Source: Eumeta japonica (lineage: Eukaryota > Arthropoda > Insecta > Lepidoptera > Psychidae). From it: 64,000 nucleotides of DNA. The stretch spans positions 124,001 to 188,000 of the forward strand of contig BGZK01000752.1 in assembly GCA_005406025.1 (NCBI GenBank), read 5' to 3'. Position 1 is the first letter of the stretch. Each line of letters begins with the position of its first letter. Positions 35,530 through 48,689 of the stretch are shown piece by piece. Below the pieces are notes generated by a model that had not been told where the DNA came from, made no database searches, and was given only the letters and a program-made list of their open reading frames with translations. A program made the position numbers and the translations under genes.

Positions 35530-36970
35530 GATTTCTACTCTTTTGGTATAAAAGTTGAAAAATGGATTCAGTTTTTCTTTCTAAGTATTTCATAATACAT
35601 GCTTGAGGGTTTCCGGCTAGGCTCATACTAACACATATTTACATTTGCTTGAAATATTTACTCCTAACCACCTGTAACAATATCTATCATGTGTCTTCAT
35701 TTTCTCAACGTTTGTTCTTTTCTTTCCCTTACATATTCTTTTAATTATACATCAACCCTGGAAAAATCAACTTATCATGTTTATTGGCTTCTATTCATCA
35801 ATGATTGAAGAAAGATGATGAAATTATATTAAAGTGACCGGAATTTAAGTTATTCATCATCTACGAAAATTCATTTAATTCAGGTGATATAATAAAAACG
35901 ATGTTCCTCGTTCGTATCTTGACCGTTTAAATCATACTTTTTTTGTATGTACTACATGATTTTTGACTCGATTCAATTCTAAAACTTCTTGAATTTGATT
36001 TTGTATTTAATAAATCCACTCACGCTAAATCCAATAGTTACTGGCTATCGTTTTAAAACGAGACGCGCATAGTAAAACACATTTTGATTGAATTTCAATA
36101 CCATAATACGTTGAAGCTTTTCTTTAAAAATTCAGTTCCCATGCCCTATAGTGAAATAGGGAAGACGTTGATGGATCCCCCACCTTCAGGTGAGACTTCT
36201 CTCATAATTTTTTCCAATGTCTGCCCTTCGTCTAAATGGGCGAGATTTCGGCTGATCCCTCTACGACATTTTCAGTTTACGTAATTACCGGACGTTCCCA
36301 GAGATCAATATCAGTGTGATAGTACTGAGACCATAGACGGATCCAGGGCGAGGGGGAAGGTCATAACTCACCACAAAAGTTTATAAGTAGACTAATACAA
36401 CTATTACTTTTACAACATTTTCTTTACATTCTATAGACATTTTCATTCCACCCAACCTCATTTCGTAACATAAAGATCTGGTGTGCTTTTAGGACATGTT
36501 TTTAGCGTGCTGGTTGAATGCCGACAGCCTTTTATGGCTCCGTAAATATAAATGGTACAAAGTTTGAGCTTTGTGCAAAATGGGTTATCTATCTAAACCT
36601 TTTCCGAAACTAAACATTACCATTATTTGTGGTTTTCCACTCCACGTATCGCTAACATTACTTATTTCGAACGTGTGCAGAAGCGTTGTGATGATTCAAA
36701 ATAATACAAATTGTCAAATGCTTCTCCTGAACTTTTGATAAAAAAATTAAGCGACATACAAATGGTAGTGTATCACTTAGAACATATATAATCGTTTTTT
36801 TTATTTTCGAAACGAGATCGTACAAACCGGAAAGAAACTACAGGCCAAATGCGAAGCGGAGTCATCGAATAGTATAACTATAAAAAATTCACTTTAGTAA
36901 AAGCAAGAACAAACATTAAGATCGAGCTGAAAACAACAGAAAATCACATTTCTTATACGAGAACCCTTTT
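35530..36970. other. AT-rich interval, nothing recognised
   Basis: A GC-richer patch at 36130-36360 (GAAGGTGGGGGATCC on the minus strand) may be part of a degraded element, but no protein or partner is visible. Confidence 0.3.
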
Positions 36971-36979
36971 CGATCTTAA

Positions 36980-37140
36980 TTTATTTTATTTTTATTCTTT
37001 GTTTCTATTTGGCCCTAATACACACATATTTTGCGTGTACCTATTGCTGTTCAAAAAATACAGCTCTGTGACAGACGAACGGAGGAACAGAAGAGCTTTG
37101 GTAATAGTCTCGTTGGCACCTTATGATTTAAGAACCTTAA
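36980..37140 (+). repeat. Degraded end of the GGGTCCCGTAC-type short element
   Basis: AGCTCTGTGACAGACGAACGG and a later AGAACCTTAAAA correspond to the 3' part of the complete copy at 43738-44108 (CAGCCTGGTGACAGACGGAC, then GGAACCCTAAAAA). The 98-codon open frame that follows (37148-37444) is not recognised. Confidence 0.45.
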
Positions 37141-37924
37141 AAGGGGCTTGGTAAGACGCGAAAGTGTCTCTGCCTGTCTATTACTTTTTCACGCCGGAAT
37201 CGCTGTACCACTTTTGATGAAATTTGACACGGAAATAATTTCACACCACGTAAAGGAGATGGCTACTGTTTGTCTGTACGTTCGTAGGTATGTTTTCCAT
37301 AGCTCAACAATAGTTAAACTGATTTTAATAAAAGTTTGTGTTCTGAAAGAGCAAACTATTGAGTACTATAAAACCTACTGTCTGTTTGTCGGCTTGTCTG
37401 TGTGTTGTTATATATTTTATTGTATATTATGTATACTCTTATAATTAGAAGATTTAAACGTCATTAATTTTATTTTTTTTTGTCGGCCAAGCTTATTTGC
37501 TTTGCTTACAAAAGGGGCAGTGTTAAATTTGCGATGACTGGGCGGCGGGAAAGAAGATATAGCGCGAGAAGATAAGGTACAGTGATAACGAAAGTACGAG
37601 AGAGTGTCAACAATCCGATTATAGCTATATGATGAATGACAATTGTTTAATAATACGAAAGTTATAGTAAACTAAAACGAACGAAAGGATTTTTCCACTG
37701 CGTCTTTTGCCAGTACTATATCCTATTATTATAACATCATAAATGCGATACTCTGTGACAACGTTTGGTAGTTTGTAAGTAAATTACTCATGAACGATTG
37801 AAAGGATTTAGATGAAATTTAGCACAAATATTAAATATTTTGTGGATTATAAGCATTATATTTTATGCCTCCCACTAATGCCCTCCTTTTTGACATTAAT
37901 ATTGAAATAGTAAATTTTAATAAC

Positions 37925-38104
37925 TTACAAGAAATTAGAATCGATATTGAAATCGAGATCGGAACAGAAAACATGACCGAATCGGATCTAACTATGAAAT
38001 CGAAACTAGAATCGAAAAAATAAATCGCGAACAAGATTACTCGGTATAGAAAATGAGTAATTAATTATAAATATCTAAGCGGGCGGAGCCGTTGAAAAAG
38101 CTAG
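37925..38104. repeat. Degenerate GGAATCG tract and retroposon end
   Basis: Imperfect hexamers (AATCGATATTGAAATCGAGA) at 37925-38040. Near 38080-38104 GCGGGCGGAGCCGTTGAAAA then GCTAGT looks like the inverted first end of the ACTAGC-type retroposon. Confidence 0.4.
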
Positions 38105-38544
38105 TTAGTTTATAAATGGTAAAAATCATTTATCGTCTTTAATATTTCATTTACGTAAGAATAATTAAAATTAAACATTAGGTGTTTGTTTATTGTTTTA
38201 TGCGCAAAACAGGAAAATCTTTGCCTAACGAATAATTAGATTATATATTAAAATATACTCGGATGAAATATTTAACATGTTCTCTTTAAAAATCATTATA
38301 CCGCTAAATTTCTACATCGACGAAAAAATTATTAAATTGTAAATACTGGAACGTATCGTACAATGAAGTGTTTTTAGGGTTCCTTACCTCTAGATAAAAA
38401 AGGAACATTTATAGGATCACTTCGCCGTCCGTCTGTCCACCTATCTGTCAAGACCTATTTTCACAAGGACGCGTGTAAGTATCGAATTGAAATTATTAAA
38501 ATGTCTCACAGATAATGTTGGTTTTTAATGTTCTCTTCCTTTAT

Positions 38545-39240
38545 TAAAAGATTAAACAAAATGAAAAACATAATCTTCAAAGTATAATCCATCGTATCCT
38601 ATGGTCTTAAGGTTCAGCAAGCTCTTTGAGACCTCGGCAAAACCATTCCTTGGGCTTAGATGGAAAGAATTGCCTCACTGCGTTTTCAACATCTACTTTG
38701 GTCTCAATTTATTTTTCACGAAAGAATTTCGCCATGGATATGAAAAATATTCTGGCGGTGTAGGGCCAGACTAAATGCTGGATGTGTTGGGAGTTCAATA
38801 ACACAACGTTGTTCGACTTATCCCGCAGTTTCAACTTTTGCAGTATGTGGCCTAACGTTGTCATGCTGGAAGAGCACCTGTTTTAGGTTTACTAACCCTG
38901 GATATTGTGCCTTTACAAGGTCCAAGGCAGTCCGATAATCGGCAAGTGTTGGTGTTGAGTTGGTTTTCTATTGGATCCTTTGTAGCCTCAATATCCTCTT
39001 CAGATGGGCGTCCAGACTGTGAATGATCTGCCAGCGACAAATCTCCACAATTAAAACGATCAAACCAACGCTGTACTGTTCGCTCATTAACTGTATCTTC
39101 TCCTTCGATTTCAAATTCTTTCCTTGCCGCTGCGGCTGCTTTAAACCTTTGTTTCCAACGGTGTCTTAACTATACATCAATTACATATTTATCGCACACC
39201 ATACGTTTTATTATCAAAACGTCTTGCTCCGTCAATTAAC
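38545..39240 (-). pseudogene. Mariner transposase remnant with internal deletion
   Basis: The minus strand encodes the helix-turn-helix part (AARKEFEIEGEDTVNERTVQ, RWFDRFNCGDLSLADHSQSG, RPSEEDIEA) and then, after a jump near 38945, the late catalytic part (ALDLVKAQYPGLVNLKQVLF, QHDNVRPHTAKVETAG) and C-terminus (VENAVRQFFPSKPKEWF, YDGLYFED). The middle, with the first catalytic Asp, is missing. Stops and frameshifts are present. The element sits inside repeat family G. Confidence 0.85.
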
Positions 39241-39526
39241 GCAGACAGTATCATTAAAAACAAGTATAACAGTGGTACGGTACAACACACAAAACTCAGC
39301 CGCTCCGAATTGGCTGCGAATAATGTAGTGCGTAGGTTAGGTTAGGGTCTCAGGGTCCACCTTTTTCTATTCCGCTTTCCTATTTTATGCCGTAGTGACG
39401 GTTTTTGTGACTAATTTTTCGTGCGATGAACTGTACTCGGCACAGGACTAGAGACTTGTATCAAGTTGTGACACGTATAAAAAGAAGTTTATGAATTTCA
39501 GTTATGAACACATGTATAATTCTAAC

Positions 39527-39631
39527 GTTTCAGTTATGATTACTTATTAGTAATCATAACTGAAACTGACCGTATTAACTGTATTGACCGTATTAAACCG
39601 TCTAATGACGGAGTCTAATAAGACTCCGTCA
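39527..39631. repeat. Two adjacent perfect hairpins
   Basis: First: GTTTCAGTTATGATTACT (39527-39544), 4-nt loop, exact inverse at 39549-39566. Second: TGACGGAGTCT (39606-39616), loop AATA, exact inverse at 39621-39631. Between them GACCGTATTAA occurs twice. They lie between the mariner remnant and the right part of family G. Confidence 0.85.
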
Positions 39632-40229
39632 GTAATACAAAATATTTAAGTGTAGGGTCGCTTGGAGCTGTAAAAGTATCAAGGATCTACGTAAACGTAA
39701 TCAAAAAATACGGAAAAATACAGCTATTTATGCTTTATATTTTAAAACTCGCAAGTAAATCAAAACCTATAGGGTATGGATATTTCCCATTTACTTAGAA
39801 TCATGAAATTAGGTAAAAAGAAATGTCTCATAGCACAAGTAAAGGAAAAATATGAAAATCATTAATTTGTAATAATATCATATTATAAAATATTTTTTTG
39901 TGATTACAAACTTACACTTACAATTGGAATATGAACAGTAATTTAAATGAATATAATGGACAATTTTTTTTTTATTTTTCTGGTATTGAAAACTCGTACA
40001 CGACTCGTACATGACTTTTGAAAACTCGTATAATTTTAAATGAAATTTGAAAAGTTATTTACAAAAAATAATTTAAAAGTTTACGAATTTCTGGGATCAA
40101 TATCTTGTCAGTATTGGTATCAAAAGCAATCAAAAATCATCGAGACTTGATGGATAAAATATCTACATGCCTAATAAATTTTGAACGGAACCCTCAAGGT
40201 ACGAGTCCTATTGGCGCTATTTAAATTTT

Positions 40230-40880
40230 TGAATATCATTGCTGTTTTTACTGCCCTTACTACTAGATATTCTTTGTTGTGAGGTACGTGTAAAATTATT
40301 TTTGACGCTAGTTTTTAATTGCCCTGCTTGAAATAGATACGTATATGTAGAGTCTGACCTATTGGCTAAAACGTAGGATATATGTATGTATGTATTTTTT
40401 TATTATAGAGGTAGAAAAATACTTTTGCGTATCATCATGACCAATTTTGCGGTCTGGTATGTCGGACTCGGCTGTCCATTTCGGGCTAAAAACCTCCTCT
40501 TCGTCCGATCTCCATTCCCCGTGGCATCGCCTTTAAGCATTACTTCATGTGGGGAGGATTTATATGATGCTCTTCCTTTAGATAGTTGAAGTCACCGCTT
40601 CTTGTCTTCTACCCTATATTATATGTTTGCTCTATTCCTTTCGGTGGAACGAAGAACTTGTAGTGCCTTCGTTGCGTGTCGACTGGTCGCGTTCCAAGCT
40701 GCCTTTGATAAAATCATTCCTTCTTCTAATATTTCTGCTTAAGGATAGTTTCCAGGGCATTACGTGATGAACTGAAAAGAGGACGTGCAAAGAAACCTTG
40801 TTATGCGTCTTCAAAAACTTCGAGCCAGAACGCGCATTCTGAAGAGTCATTATGTTTGAAACGTTGAAGATATGCTCGAA
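40230..40880. other. Mixed-composition interval, nothing recognised
   Basis: 40420-40860 is GC-richer and contains short open frames on both strands, none with a recognisable domain. It could be a degraded retroposon; no partner seen in the window. Confidence 0.25.
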
Positions 40881-40889
40881 AGCATGTAA

Positions 40890-41240
40890 TTGTGTGTGTG
40901 CTTATGCGCGCGTACGTGTGTCTGCATGTGTGTATGTGTATATAGCGATGTCTGTGTTATGTAAATATGTATACGCATAATAATTATATTGGGATCGTAA
41001 TTGAGATCGAGAGTGAAACGGAAATTTAAACTAAAGCCGAGTATTAGAACCGAACGTGAAAATGAGACCCAGAGTTGAGAGCGAATTAGTATTGGAATCG
41101 AAACAGAACCAAGAGTGGAGTGATAACGGCTTGTCTACCAAAATTTAGAACGAAACCAGGAGCGTTTTCGGAAGCAAAGCTGGATGGGGACCGAAAGTGG
41201 AATCGAAATCGAATCGATACCATAATCAAGTTGGGAGAGA
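40890..41240. repeat. GT/GC-rich microsatellite and degenerate GGAATCG tract
   Basis: 40890-40945 is an alternating purine-pyrimidine run (TGTGTGCTTATGCGCGCGTA). 40985-41240 has imperfect hexamers (GAATCGAAATCGAATCGATA). Open frames there are repeat by-products. Confidence 0.7.
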
Positions 41241-41250
41241 ACGACGCTTG

Positions 41251-41410
41251 CCTGCAACATGCATTAACATACAGCATGCAACCCACCGCTGACCCTCGAA
41301 TCTGCCTCTCCACTACGAATCTCTATCCAAATGATTGAATATTGATTCCAGAGGATTGACAGATATTGAACACCTAAGGAAGTGTTATTTATTTTTATAA
41401 TTATCTTAGG
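41251..41410 (+). repeat. Dispersed 160-bp repeat, inverted partner at 57620-57778
   Basis: Reads CCTGCAACATGCATTAACAT through ATTATCTTAG. The inverse at 57620-57778 differs at only a few positions by eye. In both places it abuts a degenerate hexamer tract or AT-rich DNA. Confidence 0.8.
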
Positions 41411-41770
41411 GAGGGAGCGAATTCGAGAACGGAAAAATCTACACGTAGATACTGAAATATTAATCATTTCGTTGGCCATTAGTTGTAATTCGTCATTCGA
41501 TAGGATTGTAGTCATTAATTAATTCTGCCAAATTAAAAAGACTTTTGGTACTTCTAAACAGTTTTCAAATCGTTTTTTGCTAATAATACAGTATTAGGGT
41601 AGTTTACTGATATTTGGAATGCGATATTTGTTGATGAATTATATAAGTTGAATTAACGTCGTTCAATGACGACAATTGATGATGTTTGATGATCAAAAGT
41701 GAAATCGAAAATAAAATCATTTAAAGAAACAATGAAGCTATCAAAAATCCTGCAATCTCTTCAAGCAAAA

Positions 41771-42164
41771 ATTGGTTGTCTGTAAAGTCGGTTTACGGAC
41801 GATAATTTTACGTGAAAACGTCATAAGAAAACATTGATAAAAAATTTTATTCTTTTATGAACTGAATTGAATTATTATCACTGAATTATCATTATTTTGT
41901 ATAATAGAAAGAAGGAGTTAACTGAAAATGATAATGTTTCCGATACATTAACAATTATTTTCACTCGTTAATTCAAATATTTTTCTACTTAAGTTATACA
42001 GTAAAGAGAGAGATGCGTCACAAGCCGAACGGTTAGGCCGACCATGTCCCTCTATTGTTCCCCGCTCTCGCTCGCACGCTAGGCTCAGGCGGAAAGCGAC
42101 AAGTCATGCTTTTTCGTGCATACAGCCGACATTCATCGATTTAAAAGACGTTATCACGTCAAAA
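41771..42164 (+). repeat. Dispersed repeat family U, full-looking copy
   Basis: From ATTGGTTGTCTGTAAAGTCG to GACGTTATCACGTCAAAA. Matches 14289-14665 (inverted) and, at its end, 10893-10970. The GC-rich middle contains CCGCTCTCGCTCGCACGC. Non-coding. Confidence 0.75.
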
Positions 42165-42169
42165 AAGTT

Positions 42170-43730
42170 TAACTTTCTTTTATATGGTGCTAGTAAACAG
42201 TTACGGCACTGGGTACTAGTGCCTTCTCTGTCTAATAAGCAATTTAAAACCGTCATTACTCAACTATCTTTATAGTTACCGAATAAACGTTTTCACTAGA
42301 CTTTTAAACAATTAAAAAAAGCTTTAAATACAGTGATATATAAAATAAAAAAATAGTGCACTACCCTTTTTCTAGATCGTATTATTAATTCCAGATTGAC
42401 TTTGAGCGAGGTATTTGCTGAGCAATTAATTTTGCAACGGATCTTAAATTAATGAGTACATGCCATAAACCACGCGCGGACCAGACGCGCGTCGAAAACC
42501 TAACGTGTTGTTGAAACTTGAACACTATGATTTGTTTCTAAAGAAATGTAACCAGAAAAGTATCCCATTCGTTTACACTTCTATTTACGTCAATTTTGAA
42601 TAAGTGTCTGTATAAACAGAAAATATATTTTTTTTATTACGTAATCAAGAGAAAAATATATTTCTAAACTTTAGAAAGGCGATATTTATTAAATATTCTT
42701 TCCTCATTTAAATATTTGTTTTCGTGGCCTAGGTCTGTTCTCATGCCAAGTGTCTGTCTAATGTGAAATTTCCAGTGTTTGATATCATAAAGATTTATTA
42801 GTATTAGATATAAGTATGATTGATAATTGAGTAGACTAAGATAAGTGATCATCGCCGCTCATGAAACTCTAAACACTAAATGTATTGTCATAGCTTTGCC
42901 AGATTTTTAAAACGATATACGCACTTTTGATAGAAATCCAAAAAGATCGGATGTATGTGTTATGAATAGGACTCATTACACACGAAATGCTTGCCTAATT
43001 CAATAAGTTCATTTACAGCTATTGAAAGCTTTCGTCTATAAACTTCTCGGGTAATCATCGTACTTTTATTACCGTGTATAATAAAAAGCGATCATGAGTG
43101 CTTTAATTCGATGAGTTCAAATTTTCCGAACAACTCAAAACAAATTTTCCGCCCTTAAGTTTAGATATAGAACTTTTAAACAATCGAGGTATAATCAAAT
43201 GGAAAAGTAAGACTCATTGAACCAAAATGATTTTAAACCAAATATGACGAGTTTGTAAGACTCCGTTACCCGTTATAGGCTTTTCATTGGACCCTCATCA
43301 ACAAGATGTAATAGATACTACTCAATAGAACTAACTAATTGAGTGCACAGTCAATAGTTTATAATAATAGTAGACGTAGAAGGGTTCAAGTAACTACCTT
43401 TTAGCTTTCTCAAGAGATCACTTCATTATTGAATTATAATGAATTTATATCTACCGAAACGGATAATGGTATTAAAAATACGTATATGTATTTGCGATAG
43501 CCGACAAACGTGCAGTAGTTGGCGCGGGACGCGTAGGATATTTTTTGTTACCATGAAGAGATTTAATTTGTATTGTTTAATAGTAATGAAAAGTTACGTA
43601 TTAAATACCAAATGGCAAAGAGTTCAATGGTAACTCTCGCTCTAACCAACTCAACGGTATTTGCGCTAATTATAGACCAATAAAATAAATATTCAGTTTT
43701 ATGAAATTTTACCGCATACAGTAGGCGAAT
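42170..43730. other. AT-rich interval, nothing recognised
   Basis: No gene or repeat partner seen. The 64-codon frame at 43439-43633 has no recognisable domain. Confidence 0.35.
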
Positions 43731-43737
43731 TGAAAAA

Positions 43738-44108
43738 ATCGGCCAAGTGCGAGTCGGACTCGCGCACGTAGGGTCCCGTACAACAATGGTACATAAATGT
43801 ATAACAAAGTGAATATATAACTAAATATTCTGTGAATATTTCAAGCGCCTACCTGTTGCCGTTATTAATATCCAGCCAAAACGAGCAAAAAAATCACGTT
43901 TGTTTTATAGGAGCCCCTTAAATATTTATTTTATTCTGTTTTTTAGTATATGTTGTTATAGCGGCAACAGAAATACATCATCTGTGAAAATTTCAACTAT
44001 CTGACTATCACGGTTCATGAGATACAGCCTGGTGACAGACGGACGGACGGACAGCCGAGTCTTAGTAATAGGGTCCCGTTTTTTACCCTTTGGGTACGGA
44101 ACCCTAAA
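43738..44108 (+). mobile_element. Short interspersed element with inverted GGGTCCCGTAC ends
   Basis: Starts AAATCGGCCAAGTGCGAGTC, GGACTCGCGCACG, GGGTCCCGTAC and ends GGGTACGGAACCCTAAAAA, so the internal ends are inverse to one another. Contains GACGGACGGACGGACAG. It has no open frame of its own. This sequence type is very abundant in Lepidoptera. Degraded relatives are at 36980, 38375, 60190 and 62868. Confidence 0.75.
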
Positions 44109-44229
44109 AATGACCGAAACGTAGTCTGAAGGGTTTGCAGCAGGAAAACAGAAATAGAGCCCCGTGTAAATTTCGGCGAATGGAACGCGTCGAACTGCAA
44201 TAAATTAGACCCGATATCGATACCGACCC

Positions 44230-47200
44230 GTATCGCCATTTTGATCTCGATCCCGGTTCTAGCTCCTGTTTCAGATCCGTTCCCATCTTCATGCCATTAC
44301 TGTTTGTTTACCGTGCCTCGATGTCTGAGGTATTAGATGTTAGAGAGTATATATGCGGTTGCTGAGGTACTTAAGTATCGATTATTATAACGCTTTCTGT
44401 CTTTGATATTGTTTATCGGATGGTCTGGACTAGCATTTGTAAAATAAACATAGTAACAATTCTGTCATGAAGATTTTATTAACATATTGATATAACTTAT
44501 TACACATTAACTATTTTACACATTAAGTAATATCTCTTCAATTAATTCAAGTTTTTAGACTTCATGGATCTATAATTATAATCATGAAATCAAATCAAAA
44601 AAATATAAAATATCCTCAAATTACTAGCTACCTATTAACTTTCATTGGATAATGGAAATAGAATTATAATTAATTAATCGTGTATGAAAAAAAAATGTCC
44701 ATGGTGAAGAATGATTTGTTACCATTATGTACTCGTATTCGCAAATGCTTGTCAGATTATTTATGCGAACACTTGGATTATCTCTGCGTATTATAGCTAT
44801 TTCTATTGGAGACTATTTTACGTAAATTAATGTAAATGATAACAAAGTAAATGTGCATTAATGGCTTAAGTAATTTAATTTTGTTTCTTTTGTTATACAT
44901 ATATATCAATAAATGAAAAATTTAGTACTATACGACAATTTTTAAAAGTTCGCAGAGCTAAGAAGTTCTCACTTCTGATGTGACGAAAAAAATTTATCAG
45001 TAGTAGGACTACTGACAGTTTTTTCATTATTTTTGAGATTTAAAAGTTAGAGAAAAATAAAATCTACAAAGTTTTGAGGTAATGATAGAGACTGTTAAAT
45101 AGGAGTTCTTTAAACCGAGTATCTGTACGGTTAATTATCAGATAAGTATTGCATATAGTACATAAAAGAATACGGTTTTAAAACTACTAACAATCTAGCA
45201 CGAATTTGAAAATGCCTTAACTTATTTTTAATCTTCAAAGCCCTCTAAGAGTTAAACATGCGAGAACGGCTGGATTGTAATTAGTATTATTTGGAGTTTA
45301 TCGATAAATTTGCATGAGATTGTGGCCAAAAATATGAAGACACAAACTAACATTTGCCTGCCTGTAGACAAGCAGGCAGGCAGCGTCGGATTATAAGGAA
45401 AGTCATTTATGTTTAGATATTGTGATTTTATATCGCTTATGTATCGATATATATTTCAATTTTATAAATAAACATATTATTTATATTGTTTTTCATCAAC
45501 TATGTGAATGTAAAACTTAAAAAATGCCATATAATTGTTCTAAAATAATGTAAGTTAATCAAATAGAGAGTGGCTTAAATGAATTTGCTTGTGTACACCA
45601 AATAAATTAAGCGGCGTAATTGAGCTTCCATTTAGGGTTTTTAAATAAAAGCGAATACTGCTTTTTTCGTTTGAGAGCATTTCATTAAAATAGCTAAGGT
45701 CTGTGTTTTATGATTATTATTTCGAAATAATTAACAAAAGCAAACCTGTTAAGTAAACGTAATTACAGAGCTCAAAATTTGTTTTCGAATAGCGTATATT
45801 TATTCAGAAATTTTATTATTTGTAGTAAATTGTACGAATAAAACTAAAATTCGCTATTGCGTTGATTTCATGGTTATGTCGTTTATCCAACATTTATTGT
45901 TACTTTTTGTAAAACAGAGCAACGGTTTGGGAAATTACGTCACATAAATATAAACAATGAATTCCTATAAAAGAGACCTTTAGACTCATTGTAGAGATTG
46001 GTGATCAACTTCCGGGTGGTTATCGGATCCTAAGAGCTTATTAGCATGTCACTAATTTATTATTTTAATAATATTATTAATTTTAATTCAAATAATTATT
46101 TTAAACATTAACTGTAATAATAAACTTCAAATTAGAATTAATTTTAATAATCTCAAGTTTGTGAGAATGAAAAAGTAATACAAAAATCTTAACTCATATT
46201 AGCTAGTGTGCCCAATTATATTAGTTGTTGTAATTGTATGTATGAAATTTCATTAAATTACTTTAATAAAAAGAAAGAAGTGAATTACTTAATTCCATTA
46301 CTTTCTTTGATCAAAGATTTGGTCAAAGACTAATTATCAGTTATTGCATTTTCCTAAAAATTTAAGGAATAAAATATCATTGCCCTAGCGATACGCCAAA
46401 TACGTACCTGTAATAGCCATGGAAAACTTTGAGTAATCAGGTTGTATTAAGTATCTGAAACTAAATCGAATATCGCTTGCCAAGTGCTTTTCAGACGACT
46501 TCAAAAAAGGTAGTTTTCGTTTTTACTCGTATGTTGTATGTATGTACGATAGATGTGGATATAGAGTTTGTGTTTAAAATAATAATTTGACTATCAAGGT
46601 TCAGCGAATAGAAAATTATGTACGAAGTCAGTCGTACCCTGTACCCATGCAAAGTGTTGTTAATAGCTAGTAGTTATGGTTTCGGTTCCTGCGCATAGAA
46701 GGCGTTGATAGTATCATCTATCAACAGAGACCATAATACGATTAAGAGATTACTGTTTTTGGTTTGATTATGAAAACGAATAACTACGCGTCAGTTGTTG
46801 CGGTAAGATTAAGACAAACGTCGCTCGTGTTGTTCTTCATCTTCTTCTTGGAGAGTGCGAGTATGCCCTTTCGAAGATTCACGACGCTGTTTTTTTAGAC
46901 TCATTCTAACATCCTCTGCTCCGTTTCAGGCGATTCACATCTTTGGTTTTTCTGCCTAAGCCGTTTAGGCTCTTCATTAAAAAGTCTTAAATAAATAAAA
47001 CTAAAAAATGAAAAAGTGGAACCTAATTAAAATACGGTAAAAAAACAACTTTTTTGGAAAAAATGAACCTACTTCGAAAACTCTATATCGAACTAAAAAG
47101 AAAAATCAACATTGTTGTTATTACCATTATGTGAAATTAAAAAACTGAATTTAATACAGCGATAATAATACCTAATTCTGATGAAACATACGAAATCAAC

Positions 47201-48640
47201 TATGAACAATAATCATTTCTATCTTATAAAATCGTCGGGTTTAAACAAATTTACGTTATCCAAGCAAGCAAGTATATATTTTCTACGTTTCTAGATTAGA
47301 CTTTAAGCGTTAGATTAAATTCAATAGTTCAAAGTCGTTCCTGCTTCTAAAGTCGATACTCAGCCACGAAATAAGCCTATATACGTAAATAATGTAAATC
47401 GGTCTTCGCCAATGATTTTATTAGATAGAAATCAGTGAAAACGATTATTGTTTGTAGGTTCAATGTATTTTGCCATAATAATGGTGATCAACTGTATTAA
47501 ATTGAGTTTTTGAAGACAATTAATTTTTTTTATTCAAGTACAGAATTAAAAGTCGGTTCATTTATCATAGAATAAAGTTATTGATTTTACGGTTTTTTTC
47601 TTCAATTATTTGTTTTTTATTTTATTCCATTTCACTTCAGCATAATAATTAGTTTATAAAGGGCCAGCTAAAAATAAATTAGACGCAGTTGTGTCTTAAG
47701 TTTCACTAGTTATTGACTTCATTTCGACCAAAATAATGTTCGCGTGTTATATCTATTCATGTTTATAGATTTAGGTGTTGTTTCATTATCACTTATAAAT
47801 TTAGTGTCGATCATTTTTATTTGTATTTGTTCGAATAGTTTTTATTTCACGTATTTTTGAATTTTTTTCATGATTGTGTTAGAGCAGTTCCAAATAAATA
47901 AAAAAATGCTGCCAAGTGGCACCTCTTAATATTGATATTAACCTGACTCATAGTTTTAAATGGAAAATGCGTTTATTTTATGCCGCCATTAATTCCAATA
48001 TTTTTTAATTAAGTAAATATTATTATTTTAGTAGTAGTAGTTTAATGTAGTTAGCACATATATTCCACACAATATAAGTTAATACTTTATACTTTTCTTT
48101 ATACGTAATTTTAGAAAGTAGATTCATGTAATATTCCATTTTTTTCCCAAATTATCGAAACTTAAATTAATTGACTCAGATCTATGAATAATTGTTCTAA
48201 TATTGTAAAATTTCTTTATTCTTAAGTGTATGAGGGTTGCATCGAAATAATCAGGATTCGAGTACTTCGGACAGTGTTAGAATAAAATCCTTTATTATTA
48301 CTGAATACTGGCCATTTAGGATCGTGATGATGTTTACACAATTAAAAAAAATGTTTATAAAAAAATATTTCAGTTTAAAGTTACAAGTTGATAACAAAAT
48401 GGAGCTTATGCGTGAAAAATTCTGTGTCATAATTTATTATAATTTTGGCATAATACTGGTTTGAATTTATTCTAATGAGTCTGAAAGAAAATTTTGACCG
48501 TCAATTTGGACTTTCGAAGATGAGCTCAAGCCAACATAAGTGGTGCGTTCCCGCGCATGTCTAAGAAAATGTTTCCTTAAAAAGAGACATGGTGCCATAA
48601 TTACATGACAGGTTCATAATGTTATTATGGAAGCATGTCT
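44230..48640. other. Long AT-rich interval without recognised genes
   Basis: A small hexamer tract is at 44230-44290 (GATCTCGATCCCGGTTC). A 10-bp inverted repeat TGCCTGCCTG/CAGGCAGGCA is at 45355-45382. TATAAAAG at about 45968 is followed by a TCATTG, which could be a promoter, but no open frame follows. Otherwise nothing. Confidence 0.35.
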
Positions 48641-48689
48641 CTTTGTATTTTTTTTTGTAAATACAAATAAAAATAAAAAATATTTGGTC

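Larger units (their letters stand above)
38375..40225 (+). repeat. Dispersed repeat family G, copy 1, interrupted by mariner
   Basis: 38375-38500 and 39650-40225 together match the continuous copy at 62868-63570 (start GGTTCC-TACCTCTA, middle CTTGGAGCTGTAAAA, end GGAACCCTCAAGGTACGAGT). The roughly 1.15 kb between them contains a mariner remnant and two perfect hairpins. The element is non-coding, with ends typical of short lepidopteran interspersed elements. Confidence 0.65.

Noticed and set aside
39334..39352. GGTTAGGTTAGGG, like the insect telomere repeat TTAGG
   Set aside because: Only about two units; too short to mean a telomeric tract.
45966..46060. Promoter of an unknown gene (TATAAAAG followed by TCATTG)
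   Set aside because: No open frame, splice site or duplicated copy follows; one box alone in AT-rich DNA is weak evidence.
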